In this document: positions 1 to 4,873 of the stretch, one piece after another | How the letters are laid out: every line of letters starts with the position of its first letter | Position numbering within the stretch: the stretch's first letter is position 1 | Assembly (NCBI GenBank): GCA_026389745.1 | Contig: JAPLHG010000011.1 | Location: 2,031 to 9,376 of the forward strand | From: Chloroflexota bacterium | Lineage (GTDB): Bacteria > Chloroflexota > Dehalococcoidia > Dehalococcoidales > Fen-1064 | Length of the DNA: 7,346 nucleotides | Direction of reading: 5' to 3' | Notes under the pieces: model-generated | The model's input: the letters and a program-made list of their open reading frames with translations, nothing else | Told to the model about the DNA's origin: nothing | Database searches by the model: none | Program-made: the position numbers and the translations under genes

Positions 1-174
1 CCCGATGTCACCCATCGCTGTGGCGCCGAGTAAAGCATCCATAATGGCGTGGGTCAGAACATCGGCGTCACTCCAGCCGTCGAGTCCGCGTTCAGATGGT
101 ATCTCAACGCCGCCAAGCACCAATTCGCGTCCCCTGACAAGGGGATGAATATCGAATCCAATACCAAACTGCAT
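1..174 (-). CDS. ispF: 2-C-methyl-D-erythritol 2,4-cyclodiphosphate synthase, N-terminal part (runs off window edge)
   Basis: IspF cyclises CDP-methylerythritol 2-phosphate to methylerythritol cyclodiphosphate with release of CMP, in the cytosolic MEP isoprenoid pathway. Only the first 58 codons are in the window; the family is usually about 155-160 residues, so the rest lies beyond position 1. The translation starts MQFGIGFDIHPL and includes GWSDADVLTHAIMDALLGA. The metal ligands known for the family are visible as Asp8, His10 and His42. The usual GHSDAD motif has Trp in place of His. The ATG follows the ispD stop with no gap (TAAATG), and an AAAAGG Shine-Dalgarno site at 180-185 lies inside the end of ispD, 5 nt before the start. 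This indicates translational coupling and one transcript with ispD. Identification is secure although the gene is partial. Confidence 0.95.
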   Translation of the reverse strand, partial: MQFGIGFDIHPLVRGRELVLGGVEIPSERGLDGWSDADVLTHAIMDALLGATAMGDIG

Positions 175-867
175 TTATGCCTTTTGCCTCTTCCAGAGCA
201 TCTCAGCTATTGCCATGTCGGTGGGTGTGGTTATCTTCATATTATCATAGGAACCTATATAGAGCTTGACTCTCCCGCCAGTCAGTTCGACTAACTGGGC
301 ATCATCTGCGACATCCTCAGTCGCTTCCTGATAGGCTTTTATCAATAATTCGTATTGAAAGACCTGAGGGGTCTGCACCAGCCACAGGCTGTCCCTGGGA
401 AGCGACCAAAGAGTAATCATATCCTTATGGGCGAGTTTGATGGTATCCGTAGCGGGCAAAGCGGCGATAGCGGCGCCGGTTTCTTTAGCCGCTTTCAATC
501 CCTTTTCAATTAAATCGATGGTTACCAGAGGACGAGCGCCGTCATGGATTACCACGTAATCGCAAACGCCGAGTTGTTTTAGTCCTTTCAGCACAGAGTC
601 CTGGCGGCGCCTCCCGCCGATACAGACTGCCACTTCCTTTTCCCAATTCTGAGCTACAATAAGTTCCTTCCCTTCGTCGTAATTTCGTCCGTTGAGTACC
701 ACGACAATACGGTCAATACTCGGGCATTCTATGAAAGGCTCCAGCACCCGCAGGAGAACAGGTTGACCTGCCAGCGGGGCAAAGATCTTATCGACACCCC
801 CCATTCTTTTGCTTCTGCCAGCTGCGACAATAACTGCCCCGACCTCTTCTTGTTCTGAGTCCGTCAT
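175..867 (-). CDS. ispD: 2-C-methyl-D-erythritol 4-phosphate cytidylyltransferase
   Basis: IspD transfers CMP from CTP to methylerythritol 4-phosphate, the third step of the MEP pathway. At 230 residues it has the normal family length. The N-terminal nucleotide-binding signature AAGRSKRMGGVDK spans residues 15-27, with Arg21 and Lys27 at the positions of the CTP-contacting Arg/Lys of E. coli IspD. GGRRRQDSV (84-92), the HDGARP motif (108-113, with Asp109 and Arg112), PATDTIK (138-144), QTPQ (165-168) and the C-terminal KITTPTDMAIAE (211-222) are all present. No key residue is missing. The ATG at 867 has GGAG at 876-879, 8 nt upstream. It is the first gene of an ispD-ispF pair and is divergent from queF across a 237-nt intergenic region. 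I found no convincing -35/-10 pair for it. Confidence 0.97.
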   Translation of the reverse strand: MTDSEQEEVGAVIVAAGRSKRMGGVDKIFAPLAGQPVLLRVLEPFIECPSIDRIVVVLNGRNYDEGKELIVAQNWEKEVAVCIGGRRRQDSVLKGLKQLGVCDYVVIHDGARPLVTIDLIEKGLKAAKETGAAIAALPATDTIKLAHKDMITLWSLPRDSLWLVQTPQVFQYELLIKAYQEATEDVADDAQLVELTGGRVKLYIGSYDNMKITTPTDMAIAEMLWKRQKA

Positions 868-875
868 GTTACATA

Positions 876-879
876 CTCC
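876..879 (-). promoter_or_regulatory. ribosome binding site of ispD
   Basis: GGAG lies 8 nt upstream of the ispD ATG on the minus strand. It fixes the start at 867 and contrasts with queF and radA, which have no such site. Confidence 0.65.
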
Positions 880-950
880 ATATTAACTGACTTGAGTTTA
901 ACATATTTGGGCACGATTGGAAATATTTCTTCATATTGTCATTATCGGGC

Positions 951-970
951 TTCAGCCTGATTCAGCCTGA
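951..970. repeat. 10-bp perfect tandem duplication with dyad symmetry
   Basis: TTCAGCCTGA occurs twice head to tail in the divergent ispD/queF intergenic region. Each unit is close to palindromic (TTCAG-C-CTGA followed by A or T), and the outer CTTCAG (950-955) and CTGAAG (967-972) can pair. It could be a regulator site or a chance duplication; no function can be assigned from sequence alone. Confidence 0.6.
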
Positions 971-1007
971 AGGATTGACCCGCTAATCTAGTTTTCCGGT
1001 GCTCTGG

Positions 1008-1027
1008 GTTCCCGTTTTCGCGGGAAT
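1008..1027. repeat. REP-like short palindrome
   Basis: GTTCCCGTTTTCGCGGGAAT folds as a 6-bp stem (TTCCCG with CGGGAA) around the loop TTTTCG. Short intergenic palindromes ending in GGGAAT are a common type of dispersed repeat in bacteria. There is only one copy here, so the claim that it is a dispersed family is inference. It is immediately followed by a G-rich tract. Confidence 0.45.
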
Positions 1028-1030
1028 AAT

Positions 1031-1050
1031 GGCGGGGGGGGGAGGGGTGG
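1031..1050 (+). other. G-rich tract with a run of nine G
   Basis: The segment is GGC, then nine G, then A, four G, T and GG. It could form a G-quadruplex on the plus strand and is long enough to be prone to slippage. It ends 19 bp before the putative -35 of queF. A regulatory role is speculative. Confidence 0.4.
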
Positions 1051-1069
1051 AATGGTGTTTGGGTTTCAA

Positions 1070-1098
1070 TTGTCTTTGTTTTTCTTTTCCAGTATGAT
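1070..1098 (+). promoter_or_regulatory. putative promoter of queF giving a leaderless mRNA
   Basis: TTGTCT (1070-1075; 4 of 6 to the sigma70-type -35) and TATGAT (1093-1098; 5 of 6 to the -10) are separated by 17 bp. The queF ATG at 1105 begins 6 nt after the -10, exactly where transcription would be expected to start. There is no Shine-Dalgarno sequence upstream of the ATG. Together these point to a transcript beginning at or very near the A of the start codon. Confidence 0.6.
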
Positions 1099-1104
1099 GT
1101 TGCT

Positions 1105-1518
1105 ATGAAAAAGGACAAATATGTAGAAAAAAGATTTGATATTCAGAAGGAAGACGCCATTGATGTTGCAATGCTGGAGAAGATTCCTTTTGATTATGCC
1201 ATCTCGGCGACTGAAGTGGTGTACGAGACTGAGGAGTTCACGTGTGTTTGCCCATGGACCGGTTTGCCCGATTTTGGCAAGCTTACTATCCGCTACATTC
1301 CCAACAAATCCCTCATTGAACTGAAGTCTCTGAAATATTACATTACATCTTACCGTAATGTAGGCATCATTCAGGAGCATGCCGTCAACCGTATCCTCAG
1401 AGACCTTGTGAAACTGGTAAAACCACTCTCAATGACCATAGAAGCAGAATACGGAGAGAGAGGTGGGATTAAGAGTTGGGCAACGGCGAGGTGGGGTAAG
1501 GGGAAAGACAGAGACTAA
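1105..1518 (+). CDS. queF: NADPH-dependent 7-cyano-7-deazaguanine reductase (preQ0 to preQ1)
   Basis: QueF reduces the nitrile of preQ0 to the aminomethyl group of preQ1 with two NADPH, a step in making the tRNA nucleoside queuosine. At 137 residues it is the short, single T-fold type (YkvM/B. subtilis-like), not the double-length E. coli type. The catalytic segment FTCVCPWTGLPDF (45-57) holds the nucleophile Cys49 and the acid Asp56. ELKSLKYY (72-79) is the NADPH/QueF signature region, and Glu91 lies 42 residues after the Cys, as does the substrate-binding Glu97 of B. subtilis. Two positions differ from B. subtilis: the residue before that Glu is Gln90 instead of His, and the resolving Cys99 position is Ala93. 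The start at 1105 gives the family's usual N terminus; no ribosome binding site is visible. It is the only plus-strand gene in the window. Confidence 0.95.
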   Translation: MKKDKYVEKRFDIQKEDAIDVAMLEKIPFDYAISATEVVYETEEFTCVCPWTGLPDFGKLTIRYIPNKSLIELKSLKYYITSYRNVGIIQEHAVNRILRDLVKLVKPLSMTIEAEYGERGGIKSWATARWGKGKDRD

Positions 1519-1538
1519 TTCCATCACAAATCACCGAT

Positions 1539-1969
1539 TTACTTATCTGGAGTTCTGAAGCCGATATTTCCTGGTTTCTCCGGCATAGTAAGTTCCAAGT
1601 AGCCAAGGACGGTGTCTATTTTTCTCTGGAATAGATAGGGCCACTCCTCTCATCATCAAATGAGAGAGTTTTAATTGCCACAACTTTGGGCTTTACAGCC
1701 GAACCCGGGATACGAAACTCTTTGGTTTCTATTCCAATTCCCTGCAACCTGTCAAGCACCGTGTGGAAATCTTGCACATAGATCTCGGGAACATTACCAG
1801 ATATCTTATCAATGTTATTTCGGGAAGAGGTTAGTGTTGCATGTGCTCTTGCAACTACGTCGCTATTCTTCTGTGTCGTAAGTCCTTCTTTATGTACTTC
1901 CTTTTCTATTTCTCCAGTCCCCTCTCCACCGCCTCTCTTAGACTGCTGAATGCTAAAAGTTCTATATCT
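1539..1969 (-). pseudogene. remnant of a small uncharacterised protein gene (no start codon, one frameshift)
   Basis: A minus-strand frame is open from 1969, just after an in-frame TAA at 1970-1972 inside radA, to a TAG at 1616-1618. Past the end of radA it reads like a real protein, with segments such as SDVVARAHATLTSSRNN, VPEIYVQDFHTVLDRLQ and GIGIETKEFRIPGSAVKP. It has no ATG, GTG or TTG until GTG at 1777, which is well inside this segment. At the run of five A (1619-1623) the first frame stops, while the -1 frame continues as IDTVLGYLELTMPEKPG and ends at TAA 1539-1541. One missing A, or a -1 slip on the AAA codon next to TAG, would join them. From memory it resembles small hypothetical proteins of Dehalococcoidia with a PEIYVQ-FHTVLD core, but I cannot name a family or function. 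It overlaps the last 64 nt of radA and is convergent with queF. Confidence 0.6.
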
Positions 1970-3267
1970 TTAGGTACCGGGCTGATTTTACCGCCTGCTT
2001 TGGGCACTAAGATGCGTTTGAAGCCCAACCGTGCTGCTTCTGCCACACGCCGGTCAAGCTGGGGCACAGCGCGCAGTTCACCACTCAAGCCAATCTCACC
2101 CACCACTGCCAGCCCGTGGTCAACGCTGGCATCACGGAAGCTAGAGGCAATCGCCAGAGCAATGCCCAAATCAGCCGCCGGCTCACCAACCTGCAAGCCG
2201 CCGGTGACATTGACCATAATATCCTGATTCCCCAGCTTCAAGCCTAATCTGCGTGTCAGGACTGCGGTAATCATCAGCAGTCGATTGAAATCAACGCCGT
2301 TGGCAGTGCGTCTTGGCATTCCGAAACCGGTGGTGTTGGTCAGCGCCTGAATCTCCACCAGCAGGGGACGACTGCCTTCAATCACCGGCACCACCACCGA
2401 ACCGACGGCTTCATTCTGCCTCTGCGAAAGGAACGCCAGCGAGGGATTTTCAACTTCAACCAGCCCTTCCCCCTTCATTTCAAAGACGCCAATCTCGTTA
2501 GTAGAACCAAAACGATTCTTGACGCAACGTAGCAAACGGTAAGCGCTGAATTGCTCGCCCTCCAGATACAGGACCACGTCAACGATATGCTCTAGCACAC
2601 GGGGTCCGGCAATGGCGCCCTCTTTAGTAACGTGTCCTGTGATGAAGACAGGTACGCCGCTGGATTTTGCCCAGCCCATCAGTCTTTGCGCCGACTGCCG
2701 CACCTGAGTGATGCTCCCCGGAATACCATCGTCTTCCTGAACGTGAGTGGTCTGGATAGAGTCGATGATGAGTAAAGATGGTTGTAATGACTCAACATGA
2801 TTCAGGATGGTGTCAATATCTGTCTCGGCAAGCAGGTAGAGTCCATTGCCATCTATGCCAAGGCGTTTGGCTCTTATTTTGATTTGGTTGGGCGTCTCTT
2901 CACCGGAGACATAAACCACTCTGCCGCGTAGTTTGGCGACCAGAGCGGAGGCTTGCAGTAGCAGGGTCGATTTGCCGATGCCTGGCTCACCGCCAATCAG
3001 GATGAGCGACCCGGGAACAATACCGCCACCCAGCACACGATTGAACTCGTCAATTGGCACGGAGAAACGCTCTGTTGTTTCAGTTGCTACTTGAGATAAC
3101 TCTGCTGGTTGAGTGGCACTTGTAACCGGACGAGAACGGCTACCTGTCTCCACGACTACCTGCTCAAGGAAGCTGTTCCAAGTCTGGCAATTGGGACAGT
3201 GCCCCAACCATTTCAGACTCTCTTTACCGCATTGCTGACAGATATAAACCGTTCTGGATTTTTCCAT
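1906..3267 (-). CDS. radA: DNA repair protein RadA (Sms), branch-migration ATPase
   Basis: RadA is a hexameric ATPase that drives branch migration of RecA-made recombination intermediates and aids repair. At 453 residues it has the family length, with all domains in order. A C4 zinc finger has Cys10, Cys13, Cys24 and Cys27. The RecA-like core has Walker A GGEPGIGKST (92-101), Walker B LLIIDS (165-170) and the RadA-specific KNRFGS motif (250-255). The C-terminal Lon-protease-like domain has VTGGLQVGEPAADLGIALA (354-372). Nothing is truncated. The start at 3267 gives the zinc finger its usual distance from the N terminus. No Shine-Dalgarno sequence precedes it; TAAAGT lies 6 nt before the ATG, suggesting a leaderless mRNA. 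It ends with TAG, which shows that TAG is a normal stop here. Confidence 0.97.
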   Translation of the reverse strand: MEKSRTVYICQQCGKESLKWLGHCPNCQTWNSFLEQVVVETGSRSRPVTSATQPAELSQVATETTERFSVPIDEFNRVLGGGIVPGSLILIGGEPGIGKSTLLLQASALVAKLRGRVVYVSGEETPNQIKIRAKRLGIDGNGLYLLAETDIDTILNHVESLQPSLLIIDSIQTTHVQEDDGIPGSITQVRQSAQRLMGWAKSSGVPVFITGHVTKEGAIAGPRVLEHIVDVVLYLEGEQFSAYRLLRCVKNRFGSTNEIGVFEMKGEGLVEVENPSLAFLSQRQNEAVGSVVVPVIEGSRPLLVEIQALTNTTGFGMPRRTANGVDFNRLLMITAVLTRRLGLKLGNQDIMVNVTGGLQVGEPAADLGIALAIASSFRDASVDHGLAVVGEIGLSGELRAVPQLDRRVAEAARLGFKRILVPKAGGKISPVPKDIELLAFSSLREAVERGLEK

Positions 3268-3273
3268 GGATTG

Positions 3274-3302
3274 ACTTTACTGGATTTTGAGGAATTAAGC
3301 AA
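3274..3302 (-). promoter_or_regulatory. possible promoter of radA giving a leaderless mRNA
   Basis: On the minus strand TTGCTT (3297-3302, only 3 of 6 to a -35) and TAAAGT (3274-3279, 4 of 6, a TANNNT-type -10) are 17 bp apart. The radA ATG starts 6 nt after the -10, the same geometry as in front of queF. The -35 is weak. The call rests mainly on the matching spacing and the lack of a ribosome binding site. Confidence 0.4.
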
Positions 3303-3434
3303 GGGGATACGCAACTCCTCATGCCCTCCCAATTAGGGTGGGGACAAAGGGGTGGGTCGTTGGTGATGAGTACCGTTGATTGATAAAACCACTATAGTAC
3401 CTGTTATCTGTCTGGACTCCGCCCTAAGTTTGAC

Positions 3435-3656
3435 TTAATACTCAATCACCATCAGAGGAATACTGGTTTCCACCACCTGTTTGGTGGCAATCTTGATCTC
3501 AACGACCTTACCGTTCAAGGGTGCCATAATGGGATTCTCCATCTTCATTGATTCAATGTAAAGGAGAATATCCCCTTCTTCAACTTTATCGCCAATCTTG
3601 ACTTCAATGCTGATGATTGTTCCCGTGATTGGGGCTTCAATAATCTCCTGCGCCAA
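3435..3656 (-). CDS. stand-alone biotinyl carrier domain protein (BCCP-like)
   Basis: This 73-residue protein consists of a single biotinyl/lipoyl-type flattened beta barrel. The biotinylation motif ESMKMENP (35-42) places the acceptor at Lys38 between two Met, which is typical of biotin rather than lipoate carriers. The preceding IGDKVEEGDILLYIE and the following IMAPLNGKVVEI match the two symmetric halves of the fold. The carrier would pass carboxyl groups between a biotin carboxylase and a carboxyltransferase, for example of an acyl-CoA carboxylase, but no such partner gene is in the window. It lacks the Pro/Ala-rich N-terminal extension of AccB. The start is TTG at 3654-3656, supported by AAGGAG at 3663-3668 with 6 nt spacing; no ATG lies in a suitable position upstream. 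It follows the clpC terminator, so it needs read-through or its own promoter. The exact carboxylase is unknown. Confidence 0.88.
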   Translation of the reverse strand: MAQEIIEAPITGTIISIEVKIGDKVEEGDILLYIESMKMENPIMAPLNGKVVEIKIATKQVVETSIPLMVIEY

Positions 3657-3662
3657 CTCCAG

Positions 3663-3668
3663 CTCCTT
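3663..3668 (-). promoter_or_regulatory. ribosome binding site deciding the TTG start of the biotinyl protein
   Basis: AAGGAG on the minus strand, 6 nt before TTG at 3656, is a near-ideal Shine-Dalgarno site. It is the main reason for choosing the TTG start. Confidence 0.75.
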
Positions 3669-3680
3669 CCTGCCGATACT

Positions 3681-3729
3681 ATATTAAAAAGAAAAGGGCG
3701 CCGCTACTATCAGGTATTTCGCCCTTTTC
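3681..3729 (-). terminator. intrinsic terminator of clpC
   Basis: On the minus strand, 22 nt after the clpC stop, GAAAAGGGCG pairs perfectly with CGCCCTTTTC (10 bp, 19-nt loop). TTTTTAATAT follows at once. The stem is at 3720-3729 and 3691-3700, and the T tract at 3681-3690. It separates clpC from the biotinyl protein gene. Confidence 0.9.
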
Positions 3730-3751
3730 ATCATTTAATTCTACTCAGCAA

Positions 3752-4786
3752 TTATTGCTTGTCGTTTACAGCTAACACTGCCACCGGCGGCTGCCGCAGG
3801 ACGACTTGCCCATCCTGGACATCAACTACGGCGGTATCACCGGGGCGGAATTCGCCGCGTAAAATAGTTTCTGAAAGCTTGTCTACCACCAAGTCCTGAA
3901 TTGCACGGCGCAGGGGGCGGGCGCCGAATACTTCATCGTAGCCCTTTTCGCCGAGCAGGTCTTTGGCGGCTTCCGTAACCTCCATCTTCACACCCTTTTC
4001 TGCCAACTGCTGGTTGACAGCCGTGAGCATCAAGTCAACGATACTCCGGATGTGTTGCTTATTGAGGGCATGGAAGACAACCACGCCGTCAATACGATTG
4101 AGAAACTCGGGACGGAAAACCTTTTTGACCTCGCCTAGTAATTTCTCTTTCATCTTGTCATATTCTATTTCGCGAGTCTTAGATTCATCAGTACGAGAAA
4201 TAAATCCGATGGTAGAGCCTTTCTTGATTAAGTCTGCCCCAATATTGCTTGTCATAATGATGATGCTGTTACGGAAGTCGACCCGCCGTCCCTTAGCATC
4301 GGTCAGATGTCCGTCATCAAAGATTTGGAGCAAGATATTGAAGACATCCACATGAGCCTTCTCAATTTCATCCAGCAGGATGCAACAATAGGGTTTACGT
4401 CTCACTGCCTCGGTGAGTTGTCCGCCTTCGTCGTAGCCGACGTAGCCAGGCGGGGCACCGACCAAGCGTGAGACGGAGTGCTTCTCCATAAATTCGGACA
4501 TATCGAGTCGGATGAGGGCGTCCTCACTGCCGAACATAAACGCTGCCAGAGCACGGGCAAGCTCAGTCTTACCGACACCAGTTGGCCCAAGGAAGATGAA
4601 ATTGCCGATGGGGTGTCTGGGGTCTTTAAGACCGGCACGCCCCCGCCTTACTGCTTTAGAAATGGTGTCAATGGCTTCATCCTGTCCGACGATGCGCTTG
4701 TGCAGAGCCTCCTCCATATGGAGCAACCGACTGGTTTCATCGCTAGATAATTGTGTTACAGGCACGCCTGTCCACATACTGACCAC
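3752..4786 (-). CDS. clpC: ClpC C-terminal part: second AAA+ domain (D2), separated by in-frame stops
   Basis: This frame is the direct in-frame continuation of clpC after two stop codons. The first usable start after them is GTG at 4784-4786, which would give a 344-residue protein beginning VSMWTGVPV, the conserved start of D2. All D2 elements are intact: Walker A GPTGVGKT (67-74), the aromatic pore loop GYVG (114-117), Walker B ILLDEIEKAH (136-145), the FRPEFLNR box with the arginine finger at Arg231, and sensor 2 GARPLRR (288-294). The IGF tripeptide (193-195) is the kind of loop that docks on ClpP, fitting a ClpC rather than a ClpB. A GAGG 11 nt before the GTG is a poor ribosome binding site, and an ATG lies three codons later. 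Whether this is made as a separate subunit, by read-through, or not at all cannot be settled from sequence. The domain itself shows no decay. Confidence 0.75.
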   Translation of the reverse strand: MVSMWTGVPVTQLSSDETSRLLHMEEALHKRIVGQDEAIDTISKAVRRGRAGLKDPRHPIGNFIFLGPTGVGKTELARALAAFMFGSEDALIRLDMSEFMEKHSVSRLVGAPPGYVGYDEGGQLTEAVRRKPYCCILLDEIEKAHVDVFNILLQIFDDGHLTDAKGRRVDFRNSIIIMTSNIGADLIKKGSTIGFISRTDESKTREIEYDKMKEKLLGEVKKVFRPEFLNRIDGVVVFHALNKQHIRSIVDLMLTAVNQQLAEKGVKMEVTEAAKDLLGEKGYDEVFGARPLRRAIQDLVVDKLSETILRGEFRPGDTAVVDVQDGQVVLRQPPVAVLAVNDKQ

Positions 4787-4873
4787 CGTAGCAATATCCT
4801 CAGCGGTAACCTCTGGCTTTTCTTGTTCTTGCTTTTCCTGCCGCTCTTTTTCTAAGGTTTTAATTTTTTACTA
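4787..4873 (-). other. clpC: clpC segment with two adjacent in-frame stops (TAG TAA) and the in-frame M-domain remainder
   Basis: TAG (4871-4873) and TAA (4868-4870) occur in succession in the clpC frame. The 27 codons that follow stay in frame and still read as the second helix of the ClpC middle domain and the D2 linker (KIKTLEKERQEKQEQE, then KPEVTAEDIAT). There is no indel: the whole span 6223-3752 is one frame of 834 codons including the stops. A single base change cannot create both stops. GAA to TAA would need one change, and CAG, AAG or TGG to TAG one more. Confidence 0.9.

Noticed and set aside
1066..1380. Minus-strand open frame antisense to queF
   Set aside because: queF carries the full catalytic motif set; this frame has none and would run over the queF promoter region.
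1647..1672. CTCTCAT/ATGAGAG hairpin followed by four T, a candidate queF terminator
   Set aside because: The stem is short and AT-rich, the T run is only four, it lies about 130 nt after the queF stop, and it falls inside the protein-like frame of the minus-strand remnant.
1841..2227. Plus-strand open frame opposite the end of radA
   Set aside because: It is antisense to a fully motif-supported gene and shows no domain pattern; it arises from codon bias on the other strand.
3360..3434. Dyad around the ACTATAGT palindrome after the biotinyl gene, as a terminator
   Set aside because: The palindrome has no loop, the outer GATAA/TTATC stem is only 5 bp with a 17-nt loop, and no T tract follows on the minus strand.
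3963..4355. Plus-strand open frame opposite the D2 part of clpC
   Set aside because: Antisense to well-conserved AAA+ coding sequence, with no recognisable protein features of its own.
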